Source of the DNA: Clostridiales bacterium UBA4696
GTDB taxonomy: Bacteria > Bacillota > Clostridia > Oscillospirales > Oscillospiraceae
DNA: 5,146 nucleotides
NCBI GenBank assembly: GCA_002404795.1
Contig: DHKK01000174.1
Coordinates: forward strand, 4,474 to 9,619
Direction of reading: 5' to 3'
Part shown: in pieces, positions 1-5,110 of the stretch
Layout: every line of letters begins with the position of its first letter
How positions within the stretch are numbered: the stretch's first letter is position 1
Translations under genes and position numbers: made by a program
Notes under the pieces: generated by a model
What the model saw: only the letters and a program-made list of their open reading frames with translations
Database searches by the model: none
What the model was told of the DNA's origin: nothing

Positions 1-144
1 CGTTCCACTCGGGAGTCACCTTACGGGCGTCTGACTACGCGCCGCCTGATACGTTGGAACCAGATTTGTGAGCAGTTGCGGTTGAATATTTGCGGTAAAT
101 AGAAGGTGCAGACCGGATTTGCTGGTCTGCACCTTTTTGCGGGG
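1..144 (+). repeat. Diverged repeat, copy A (inverted partner at 348-493); may start left of the window
   Basis: Read rightward, this stretch aligns with the reverse strand of 348-493. The first 53 bases match 441-493 without gaps at about 42 of 53 positions, including an exact 18-base block at 36-53. Further shared blocks follow: CAGATTTG, AGTTGC, AATAGAAGGTGCAG, CCGGAT, CACCTT and TTGCGGGG. Two frames are open from base 1: frame 1 to a TAG at 100-102 (33 residues, arginine-rich) and frame 3 to a TGA at 69-71. Either could be the 3' end of a gene lying mostly outside the window. I do not recognise a protein family in them, and both copies conserve all frames about equally, so coding status is open. 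The terminator at 103-138 sits right after the frame 1 stop. Confidence 0.6.
103..138 (+). terminator. Rho-independent terminator
   Basis: A perfect 12-bp stem pairs AAGGTGCAGACC (103-114) with GGTCTGCACCTT (124-135) around a 9-nt loop, and runs into five T residues (134-138). It would end a rightward transcript entering from the left of the window. It directly follows a TAG at 100-102. The partner repeat (348-493) keeps the outer part of this stem (AGAAGGTG with CACCTTCT) but not the inner part. Confidence 0.7.
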
Positions 145-166
145 AAGTTCTCTTGATTTGCAGGCA

Positions 167-307
167 CCAAAGCCTTCCCCTATGAGGGGAAGGTGGCACG
201 GCGTAAGCCGTGACGGATGAGGTGGAGGCAGTTTCGTCTACGCGGCGCTGTCCACCTCATCAGTCAGCCTTACGGCTGACAGCTTCCCCTCATAGGGGAA
301 GCCTTGG
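167..307. repeat. Composite palindromic repeat (REP/MITE-like), two inverted units
   Basis: Two units of the same design face each other. The left unit has a 9-bp hairpin CCTTCCCCT-ATG-AGGGGAAGG (173-193), then CACGGC-GTAA-GCCGTG (197-212). The right unit has GTCAGCC-TTAC-GGCTGAC (263-280), then GCTTCCCCT-CAT-AGGGGAAGC (282-302). The inner arms GATGAGGTGGA (216-226) and TCCACCTCATC (251-261) pair over 11 bp, and the outer ends CCAA (167-170) and TTGG (304-307) also pair, so the whole block can fold as one cruciform-like structure. The second-hairpin sequences differ between units while pairing is kept, so base pairing rather than sequence appears conserved. No protein is encoded. The layout is typical of short non-autonomous palindromic elements; the family is not identified. 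Confidence 0.75.
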
Positions 308-316
308 GATGCACCC

Positions 317-342
317 TGTAGGAGCAGAGCCCCGCCCCTACA
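317..342. repeat. Short inverted repeat TGTAGG / CCTACA
   Basis: TGTAGG (317-322) pairs with CCTACA (337-342); after one mismatch, GC (324-325) pairs with GC (334-335). It lies between the composite palindrome and repeat copy B. It is probably a decayed small palindromic repeat and has no T-tract to act as a terminator. Confidence 0.35.
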
Positions 343-347
343 AACTA

Positions 348-493
348 CCCCGCAAGAAGGTGAAATCCATCCGGATCTCCACTGCACCTTCTATTGATGG
401 CAGTTGTTCTACGGCAACTAGTATCAAATCTGATGCCCTCCGTATCAGGCGGCGCGTACCAAGACATACATAAGGTGACCACTGTGTGGAACG
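348..493 (-). repeat. Diverged repeat, copy B (inverted partner of 1-144)
   Basis: The reverse strand from 493 to 348 matches bases 1-144. Shared blocks are CGTTCCAC, GTCACCTTA, TACGCGCCGCCTGATACG, CAGATTTG, AATAGAAGGTGCAG and TTGCGGGG. In the frame matching frame 1 of copy A, the leftward reading is open to a TAG at 340-338 and gives RSTQWSPYVC then LGTRRLIRRA, against RSTRESPYGR then LTTRRLIR in copy A. This could be a decayed C-terminal gene fragment or a non-coding repeat. I cannot assign a family. A stem AGAAGGTG/CACCTTCT is kept at the position of the copy A terminator. Confidence 0.6.
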
Positions 494-567
494 CCAGACT
501 GAAACATTGGGACTCGCCTGAATTCAGATGCAGGAAGCACCAAACGTAACCCAAGCGCCCTTTTCTT

Positions 568-690
568 CCATATCTTTTCCCGCGCAAGGGAAAAGATATG
601 GCCGCCGGAGGCGACTGGCAGCTGCAAACTTGATACAACCTCTCAGTCGCCTTCGGCGCCAGCTCCCCTGGAAGGGGAGCTTTTTTTTTC
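568..690. repeat. Second composite palindromic repeat
   Basis: The left half has a 14-bp hairpin: CCATATCTTTTCCC (568-581) pairs with GGGAAAAGATATGG (588-601). It is followed by a GC-rich segment GCCGGAGGCGACTG. After a spacer, the right half begins CAACCTCTCAGTCGCC (636-651), continues as TTCGGCG, and ends in the hairpin 661-681. CGCCGGAGGCGACTG on the left is nearly the reverse complement of CAGTCGCCTTCGGCG on the right, so the block is an imperfect inverted repeat. Its right half matches the right unit of the 167-307 element in design: CTCATCAGTC/CTCTCAGTC, a tetraloop-type hairpin, then a CCCCT hairpin. It is therefore a relative of that element with a different left hairpin. Confidence 0.65.
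661..689 (+). terminator. Rho-independent terminator inside the repeat
   Basis: AGCTCCCCT (661-669) pairs with AGGGGAGCT (673-681) across a GGA loop, and nine T residues follow (681-689). It is a textbook rightward intrinsic terminator, formed by the distal hairpin of the composite repeat. It would stop any rightward transcript before it runs antisense into pnp. Confidence 0.75.
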
Positions 691-702
691 AGAAGAACGA
701 GA

Positions 703-740
703 CCCCCGCCAGGGCCTGTTTGGGCCCGGCGGGGGTTTTA
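703..740 (-). terminator. pnp transcription terminator
   Basis: CCCCCGCC (703-710) pairs with GGCGGGGG (728-735), and GGGCC (712-716) pairs with GGCCC (723-727) past one bulged base, with a 6-nt loop. It begins about 7 bases beyond the pnp stop codon. On the pnp strand the trailing sequence TCTCGTTCTTCT is only moderately T-rich. On the other strand the hairpin is followed by TTTTAT, so it may act in both directions. Confidence 0.65.
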
Positions 741-746
741 TCATGC

Positions 747-2882
747 TTATTTCTTATCCGCGGCAGCGGCGAGTTCCTTGAGGGCGTCCTTGCGGGAGAG
801 GTTGACGCGGCCTTTTTCGTCGATCTCGGTGACCTTGACCCAGGTCATGTCGCCGATGTTCAGCACGTCTTCGACCTTCTCGACGCGGCGGTTCTCCAGC
901 TTGGAGATGTGGATCATGCCGTCCTTGCCCGGGGCGAGCTCTACGAACGCGCCGATCGGCAGGATGCGGACGACCTTGCCGTAGTACAGCTTGCCGACCT
1001 CGGGGACGAAGCAGATGTCGTCGATCATCTTCTTGGCGGCGTCGCAGGAGGCGGCGTCGGGAGAAGCGATGTGGATGGTGCCGTCGTCGTCGATGTCGAC
1101 CTGTGCGCCGGACTCGGCCACGATCTTCTGGATCATGGAGCCGCCCTTGCCGATGACCTCGCGGATCTTGTCGACATCGATCTTCATGGTGAGCATCTTG
1201 GGTGCGAACTCGGAGACATGGTCACGCGGCTTGGCGATGCAGGGGATCATGATCTCGTTGAGGATCTCGAGACGGGCTTTGCGGCAGCGCTCGAGCGCGT
1301 CGGCAATGATCTCCATGGTCAGACCGTCGTTCTTCAGGTCCATCTGGATGGCGGTGACGCCCTCGGTGGTACCGGCGACCTTGAAGTCCATCTCGCCGTG
1401 GAAGTCCTCGACGCCCTGGATGTCGGTGAAGGTCCGCCAGGTGCCGGTCTCCTTGTCGGAGATGAGGCCGCAGGAAATGCCGGCGACGGGGCGCTTGATG
1501 GGCACGCCCGCATCCATCAGAGCCAGCGTGGAGCCGCAGATGGAAGCCTGGGAGGTCGAGCCGTTGGAGGAGAGGACCTCGGAGACAACGCGGATGGCGT
1601 ACGGGAATTCTTCGACGGATGGGATCATGGGCAGCAGGGCCTTTTCAGCCAGTGCGCCGTGGCCGATCTCGCGGCGGGACGTGGAGCGGCTCGCACGGGC
1701 TTCGCCGGTGGACCACTGCGGCATATTATAGTGGTGGATATAGCGGCGCTCGGTCTCGTCATAGATGGTGTCGAGCTTCTGCGCGGCGGAGAGCGTGTTC
1801 AGCGTGCAGACGGAGAGAACCTGGGTCTGGCCGCGGGTGAAGAGGCCCGAGCCGTGGACGCGCGGCAGAACGCCGACCTCGGCGTCCAGCGGACGGATCT
1901 CGTCCGGGGTACGGCCGTCGACGCGCTTGCCCTCGAGCAGCCACTTCTTGACGATCTTCTTCTGCATCTTGTAGAGGCAGACGTCGATCTGCACATCCCA
2001 GTCGTCGGCGTACTTCTCGCCGAACTTCTCCTTGAAGTCGACGACGGCCTCGGTCAGGCGGGCTTCACGGACATTCTTGTCGTCGGTGTCGAGCGCGTAG
2101 GCGATCTTGTCCAGACCGTACTCGCACAGATCGTCGAGCATTTCGTGGTTGACGGCGGCCTTCTCGAACGTGAACTTCGGCTTGCCGATGGCATCGACGA
2201 TGGTGTTGATGAACTCAACGACGTGCACGTTGGTCTCATGGGCCAGCTTGATGCACTCCATGAGGATGTCTTCCTTGACCTCGTTGGCCTCGGTCTCGAT
2301 CATGACGACCTTCTCATGGGTCGAGGCGATGGTCACGAAGCATTCGCAGGCGTTGCGCTCGTCCTGCGACGGGTTCACGATATATTTGCCGTCGAGATAG
2401 CAGACATTGGTGGTCGCGGTCGGGCCGTTCCAGGGAATGTCGGAGTAGGCGATGACGAGGGAGGAGCCGATGGAGGCGACGATCTCGACCGGGTTGTCAT
2501 AGTCCTGCGCGAGGACGGTGTTGGTCAGGACGACGTCGTTGCGCAGCTCTTCGTCGAACAGCGGGCGCATCGGGCGGTCGATGAGGCGGGAGATCAGCAC
2601 GCCGCGGTCAGAGGGCTTGCCCTCACGGCGGTTGAAGGAGCCGGGGATGCGGCCGACGGCGTACATCCGCTCTTCGACCTCGATGGTCAGCGGAAAGTAG
2701 TCGATGCCGGCCTTCGGCAGGGGAGAGGCGACGGCGGTCACGAGCACGACGGTATCGCCGTAGCGGCAGATGGCCTCTGCGTTGCAGAGCTCTGCGACCT
2801 TGCCGGTCTCGACCGTGAAGGTACGGCCGCCGATCTCGGTCTCAAAAATGTGGTGATTCGGATACTGCTTATGGGTGATCAT
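747..2882 (-). CDS. pnp: Polyribonucleotide nucleotidyltransferase (PNPase)
   Basis: A 711-residue protein of normal family length. PNPase is a trimeric cytoplasmic 3'-5' exoribonuclease that degrades RNA with phosphate, releasing nucleoside diphosphates. Visible domains in order: a first RNase PH core from about residue 12 (FNRREGKPSD at 83-92, SRLIDRPMRPLF at 98-109), a helical linker (about 240-315), and the catalytic second RNase PH core (about 320-550). The latter holds RREIGHGALAE (403-413), NGSTSQAS (440-447, phosphate-binding serines) and aspartates D487 and D493 in TDIQGVED. A KH domain with GKGG (578-581) and an S1 domain (about 628-697) follow. The segment SRSTSRREIG has Thr-Ser where many homologues have Pro-Gly. 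The start is the ATG at 2882-2880, because AAAGGAGG (2897-2890) lies 7 bases upstream; an in-frame upstream ATG at 2981 would fall inside the leader hairpin. It follows rpsO on the same strand. Confidence 0.97.
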   Translation of the reverse strand: MITHKQYPNHHIFETEIGGRTFTVETGKVAELCNAEAICRYGDTVVLVTAVASPLPKAGIDYFPLTIEVEERMYAVGRIPGSFNRREGKPSDRGVLISRLIDRPMRPLFDEELRNDVVLTNTVLAQDYDNPVEIVASIGSSLVIAYSDIPWNGPTATTNVCYLDGKYIVNPSQDERNACECFVTIASTHEKVVMIETEANEVKEDILMECIKLAHETNVHVVEFINTIVDAIGKPKFTFEKAAVNHEMLDDLCEYGLDKIAYALDTDDKNVREARLTEAVVDFKEKFGEKYADDWDVQIDVCLYKMQKKIVKKWLLEGKRVDGRTPDEIRPLDAEVGVLPRVHGSGLFTRGQTQVLSVCTLNTLSAAQKLDTIYDETERRYIHHYNMPQWSTGEARASRSTSRREIGHGALAEKALLPMIPSVEEFPYAIRVVSEVLSSNGSTSQASICGSTLALMDAGVPIKRPVAGISCGLISDKETGTWRTFTDIQGVEDFHGEMDFKVAGTTEGVTAIQMDLKNDGLTMEIIADALERCRKARLEILNEIMIPCIAKPRDHVSEFAPKMLTMKIDVDKIREVIGKGGSMIQKIVAESGAQVDIDDDGTIHIASPDAASCDAAKKMIDDICFVPEVGKLYYGKVVRILPIGAFVELAPGKDGMIHISKLENRRVEKVEDVLNIGDMTWVKVTEIDEKGRVNLSRKDALKELAAAADKK

Positions 2883-2889
2883 GAAAGAA

Positions 2890-2897
2890 CCTCCTTT
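2890..2897 (-). promoter_or_regulatory. Ribosome binding site of pnp
   Basis: AAAGGAGG on the reverse strand is 7 bases before the ATG at 2882-2880. It fixes the pnp start and excludes the longer in-frame reading from 2981. Confidence 0.9.
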
Positions 2898-2904
2898 GTG
2901 TTGC

Positions 2905-2980
2905 TGCGTGGGAGGTTTAGCACTTGAAACTGGCGTCCGCCCGCAGACGCTACTTTCAACTGCTAAATGGAACCCACGCA
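2905..2980 (-). promoter_or_regulatory. Long hairpin in the pnp leader, probable autoregulatory RNA element
   Basis: Four paired blocks nest symmetrically: TGCGTGGG (2905-2912) with CCCACGCA (2973-2980), TTTAGCA (2916-2922) with TGCTAAA (2961-2967), TTGAAA (2924-2929) with TTTCAA (2954-2959), and GCGTC (2933-2937) with GACGC (2946-2950). That makes 26 Watson-Crick pairs, interrupted by small internal loops and closed by an 8-nt loop. It ends 7 bases before the Shine-Dalgarno sequence and is not followed by a T-tract, so it is not a terminator. In E. coli the pnp leader forms a long stem that RNase III cuts and PNPase then removes, which represses pnp. The position and shape here suggest the same logic; that is inference. 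Confidence 0.7.
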
Positions 2981-2997
2981 TGTGGATGGGTTGATGT

Positions 2998-3026
2998 AAA
3001 AAAGGGCGGTCGCCCGACCGCCCTTT
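2998..3026 (-). terminator. Intrinsic terminator between rpsO and pnp
   Basis: On the reverse strand, AAAGGGCGGTC pairs with GACCGCCCTTT (3026-3016 with 3011-3001) around a 4-nt loop, and the T-run continues to 2998. It starts 8 bases after the rpsO stop codon. No clear promoter lies between it and pnp, so it probably only attenuates, lowering pnp relative to rpsO. Confidence 0.85.
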
Positions 3027-3034
3027 CTTATGAC

Positions 3035-3301
3035 TTACTTACGCAGGCCGAGCTTTGCAACGATTGCACGATAGCGGTTGATGTCCTTCTTGGCGAGGTA
3101 GTCGAGAAGGCTTCTGCGCTTGCCGACCATCATCAGAAGGCCGCGGCGGGAGTGGTTGTCCTGCTTGTGTTCCCGCAGGTGCTCGGTCAGGGTGTTGATC
3201 CGGGCGGTGAGGACAGCGATCTGGACCTCGGGAGAACCGGTATCGCCGGCGTGGGTCGCGTACTGCTCGATAATGGCAGTCTTTTCTTCTTTGCGCATCA
3301 T
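3035..3301 (-). CDS. rpsO: 30S ribosomal protein S15
   Basis: An 88-residue protein, the normal length for S15. S15 is a primary 16S rRNA-binding protein that contacts the central-domain three-way junction and helps assemble the platform of the small subunit. Diagnostic segments are GDTGSPEVQIAVLTARIN (19-36), the RNA-binding stretch HSRRGLL (50-56), KRRSLLDYL (61-69) and the C-terminal LGLRK. Two ATG codons are adjacent (3301-3299 and 3298-3296). I chose the first because AAAGGTGG (3319-3312) is 10 bases upstream of it and 13 from the second, giving an MMRKEEK start; the one-residue difference is uncertain. It is the first gene of the rpsO-pnp pair and has its own promoter and leader. S15 often represses its own mRNA. 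Confidence 0.97.
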   Translation of the reverse strand: MMRKEEKTAIIEQYATHAGDTGSPEVQIAVLTARINTLTEHLREHKQDNHSRRGLLMMVGKRRSLLDYLAKKDINRYRAIVAKLGLRK

Positions 3302-3311
3302 AGTTGTGTTT

Positions 3312-3319
3312 CCACCTTT
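3312..3319 (-). promoter_or_regulatory. Ribosome binding site of rpsO
   Basis: AAAGGTGG on the reverse strand lies 10 bases before the first of two tandem ATG codons. It supports the upstream ATG as the start. Confidence 0.7.
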
Positions 3320-3343
3320 CAAAATATTCCCGGGATCCAAGTA

Positions 3344-3386
3344 TCGGGCAGGCAGAAGACCTGCGTGTGAGCAGGCAGTGTCCCGA
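3344..3386 (-). promoter_or_regulatory. Possible structured element in the rpsO leader
   Basis: Within the roughly 118-nt leader predicted for rpsO, an outer stem TCGGG (3344-3348) with CCCGA (3382-3386) encloses a hairpin CCTGC (3360-3364) with GCAGG (3371-3375) and a 6-nt loop. Several unrelated S15-binding leader structures are known in bacteria, so autoregulation is a reasonable guess. The stems are short and I cannot match them to a known S15 leader class. Confidence 0.3.
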
Positions 3387-3426
3387 AACTGGGAAGCGGG
3401 TCGTAAACGCAGGGCGCTACCTCGTT

Positions 3427-3455
3427 AGAATAGCATACCAAATGGAAAAAGTAAA
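3427..3455 (-). promoter_or_regulatory. Probable sigma-A promoter of rpsO
   Basis: On the reverse strand, TTTACT (3455-3450) and TATTCT (3432-3427) are separated by exactly 17 bases. Each hexamer matches 4 of 6 consensus positions, and the region is AT-rich against GC-rich surroundings. Transcription would start near 3420, leaving a leader of about 118 nt. Confidence 0.55.
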
Positions 3456-3600
3456 GCAGAATTTGCTCCCGTTTTCCGAAAAATTTCGCCCCTGCGGACA
3501 GGACAGAATTCGACACCGCGGCATAGGATGCACAGGGGGCCGGCAGCGGATGCAGGGCCGGTCCGCCTGAACGTCATATTTCCCGGAAGGAGGGAAGTTC

Positions 3601-4869
3601 ATGCTGAAAGTGACCAAATTCGGCGGCTCGTCGCTGTGCGACAGCGCGGGCTTTGCGCGCGTGCGCGAGATCGTGCTGGCCGACCCGGCGCGGCGGGTGG
3701 TCGTGGTGTCGGCCGCGGGCAAGCGGCACGCGGCCGACCATAAGATCACGGATCTTCTGTATCTCTGCCATGCGCACCTGCAGTATGGGGTGAGCTGCTG
3801 GGACCTGTGGCGCAGAGTCGCCGACCGCTACCGCGAGATCCGCGACGGCTGCGCGCTGACGCTGCCCATCGAGGCGGAGCTCGAGGCGATCTACGCCGCC
3901 ATGGACCGCCGGACGCCGCGGGACTGGATCGTCTCGCGGGGCGAATATCTCTCGGCGCGGCTGATGGCGGACCTGCTGGGCTTTGACTTCGTCGACGCGA
4001 AAGACTGGCTGCTGTTCGACGCGGCGGGCCGCGTGCGCCCGGCTGCGTCCTATGCCGCGCTGGGCTCGCTCGCCGACGGGCGGAAGATCGTGACGCCGGG
4101 CTTCTACGGCGCGCTGCCGGACGGCCAGATCCATACGCTCCCGCGCGGCGGCTCCGACGTGACCGGGGCGCTGGCCGCGGCGGCGCTGCACGCGGACCTG
4201 TACGAGAACTGGACGGATGTGCCGGGCGTGCTGGCGGCCGATCCCGCGCTCGTGCAGCGCCCGGCGCAGGTGGAGCAGCTGCGCTATGAGGAGCTGCAGA
4301 CGCTCTCGCGCGTCGGCATGCAGGTTTTGCACGAGGACGCTGTCGCGCCGGTGCAGCGTGCGCAGATCCCGCTGCGCATCTGCAGCACGCTCGAGCCGGA
4401 TGTGCCCGGCACGCTCGTCCGCACCCAGCTCGAGCCTGGCCCGCGGCAGATCTGCTTTGCCGGCCGGCGGCAGCTGGCCCTGCTGCGCCTGACGGGCGCG
4501 GAGGAGGGGCTGGCGGTGCTTTGCCGCCAGGCGGAGATCGCGCCGTTTTCCCTGCAGAGCGTCTGCGGCGAGACGGCGGCCATCTTGCCGATGGCGCCCG
4601 GCTCCGAGGCGCTGCACCGCCTGCAGGAGCAGGCGCAGCAGACGCTGCAGCCCAAGCGCTGCACGCTGCGGGAGAACCTGAGCGTGCTTGCGGCGCTCTG
4701 CCGCAGCACGGCGTCGGTCCCCGCGCTCGTGCAGGCGGTCGAGTCCGGCGGCGTGCCGGTGCACCTGCTGCTCAAGTGCGGCGAATGCGTCCTCCTGCTC
4801 GTCAACGACAGCCAGTATGAGCAGGCGCTGCGCGCCGCCTACGCCGCCAGCCACCAGCTGCGCGATTGA
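3601..4869 (+). CDS. lysC: Aspartate kinase (aspartokinase)
   Basis: A 422-residue cytoplasmic enzyme that phosphorylates aspartate with ATP, the entry step to diaminopimelate/lysine, threonine and methionine. The amino-acid kinase domain is intact: KFGGSS (6-11), VVVVSAAGKR (33-42), SRGEYLSA (112-119), GFYG (167-170), RGGSDVTGA (182-190), ENWTDVPGV (202-210) and LHEDAVAPV (243-251). The RGGSDVTG/ENWTDV wording resembles clostridial monofunctional aspartokinases. Residues about 283-422 fit two ACT domains in length and pattern (LALLRLTG at 292-299; VPALVQAVESGGVPVHLLL at 373-391) but lack most of the glycine/asparagine pattern usual for effector sites. Start: GGAAGGAGGG (3585-3594) is 6 bases before the ATG. 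It diverges from rpsO across about 300 bp. I found no convincing promoter of its own and no lysine riboswitch. Third codon positions look more G/C-rich than in pnp. Confidence 0.93.
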   Translation: MLKVTKFGGSSLCDSAGFARVREIVLADPARRVVVVSAAGKRHAADHKITDLLYLCHAHLQYGVSCWDLWRRVADRYREIRDGCALTLPIEAELEAIYAAMDRRTPRDWIVSRGEYLSARLMADLLGFDFVDAKDWLLFDAAGRVRPAASYAALGSLADGRKIVTPGFYGALPDGQIHTLPRGGSDVTGALAAAALHADLYENWTDVPGVLAADPALVQRPAQVEQLRYEELQTLSRVGMQVLHEDAVAPVQRAQIPLRICSTLEPDVPGTLVRTQLEPGPRQICFAGRRQLALLRLTGAEEGLAVLCRQAEIAPFSLQSVCGETAAILPMAPGSEALHRLQEQAQQTLQPKRCTLRENLSVLAALCRSTASVPALVQAVESGGVPVHLLLKCGECVLLLVNDSQYEQALRAAYAASHQLRD

Positions 4870-4895
4870 CAAGCGAAACGCGGATATGCTACAAT
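4866..4895 (+). promoter_or_regulatory. Near-consensus promoter reading toward the tRNA-Leu half
   Basis: A perfect -35 TTGACA (4866-4871) and a -10 TACAAT (4890-4895, 5 of 6) are spaced by 18 bases. TGC directly before the -10 makes it an extended -10. The -35 overlaps the lysC stop codon TGA (4867-4869). The start point would be near 4902, about 24 bases before the tRNA 5' end, which is typical for a stable-RNA gene. Confidence 0.85.
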
Positions 4896-4898
4896 AAA

Positions 4899-4923
4899 GC
4901 GGCAGCCGGCCCCCGGCTGCCGC
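4899..4923 (+). other. 11-bp GC-rich hairpin between promoter and tRNA half
   Basis: GCGGCAGCCGG (4899-4909) pairs perfectly with CCGGCTGCCGC (4913-4923) around CCC. No T-run follows, so it is a poor terminator for lysC. It covers the expected transcription start and ends two bases before the tRNA acceptor. It would form the 5' leader of the transcript or act as a DNA palindrome. Confidence 0.6.
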
Positions 4924-4925
4924 CC

Positions 4926-4964
4926 GCGCCTGTGGTGGAATTGGCAGACACGCCGGATTTAGGT
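4926..4964 (+). tRNA. 5' half of tRNA-Leu (anticodon UAG), 3' half missing
   Basis: The 5' half follows the leucine tRNA plan exactly: acceptor strand GCGCCTG (4926-4932), T8 and G9, D-stem GTG (4935-4937) with CAC (4949-4951) around the GAATTGGCAGA loop, then anticodon-stem strand CCGGA (4953-4957) and loop TTTAGGT (4958-4964) with anticodon TAG at 4960-4962. After 4964 the expected TCCGG is replaced by GATGT. No T-loop of TTCRANY type follows, and CAGGCGC, the partner of the acceptor strand, does not occur before the window end. The strong promoter upstream suggests a once functional gene. Possible causes are insertion or recombination at the anticodon loop, a tRNA-derived repeat, or an assembly join. 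As written it cannot fold into a tRNA. Confidence 0.6.
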
Positions 4965-4980
4965 GATGTCACCTTGGTGA
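4962..4980. repeat. Overlapping short palindromes at the point where tRNA similarity ends
   Basis: GGTGA (4962-4966), TCACC (4969-4973) and GGTGA (4976-4980) give two alternative hairpins sharing the middle arm, with loops TG and TT. They begin inside the anticodon loop, exactly where tRNA similarity stops. They may be a recombinase-type core, or the second may mimic the long variable arm of a leucine tRNA. Confidence 0.4.
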
Positions 4981-5047
4981 AAGGTTTTGTGCCATCCCTC
5001 GCCGCGGACATTTTTCGGTAAAAGCAGACTTGCCTGTTTTTATAACT

Positions 5048-5070
5048 GCGGATCAAGCGTTACGCTCCGC
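5048..5070. repeat. Bulged hairpin downstream of the tRNA half
   Basis: GCGG (5048-5051) pairs with CCGC (5067-5070), and AGCG (5056-5059) with CGCT (5063-5066), around a TTA loop with a 4-nt bulge. There is no T-run after it. No coding frame is recognised between 4965 and 5146. Confidence 0.4.
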
Positions 5071-5110
5071 CTCGGCTCCTCACCGTGTAAAAATCAGAGG
5101 GCAGCAAAAT

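Noticed and set aside
167..307. A CRISPR array, given the regular palindromic blocks.
   Set aside because: There are only two units, they are inverted rather than direct repeats, and there are no uniform spacers.
518..527. Palindrome CTGAATTCAG.
   Set aside because: An isolated 10-bp palindrome is expected by chance and has no supporting context.
345..638. Small minus-strand open frames of 60 to 97 codons left of pnp.
   Set aside because: They run across the palindromic and inverted repeats, have no good ribosome site, and their translations resemble no protein I know.
528..2927. A 799-codon open frame on the plus strand, opposite pnp.
   Set aside because: It is antisense to an intact, clearly conserved pnp, its composition (long runs rich in Asp, Val, Gly, Leu) mirrors the codon pattern of the opposite strand, and it runs through a terminator and the pnp leader.
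2883..2981. An N-terminal extension of PNPase starting at the ATG at 2981.
   Set aside because: The added 33 residues are encoded by the leader hairpin and Shine-Dalgarno region, resemble no PNPase N-terminus, and a perfect ribosome site precedes the ATG at 2882.
3456..3600. A lysine riboswitch or T-box ahead of the aspartate kinase gene.
   Set aside because: The space is short, and neither the lysine aptamer's conserved junction sequences nor a T-box motif is visible.
3574..4872. A 432-codon open frame on the minus strand, opposite lysC.
   Set aside because: It is very rich in Arg, Ala and Gln with no recognisable motif, and is explained by the GC-rich codon use of the aspartate kinase on the plus strand.
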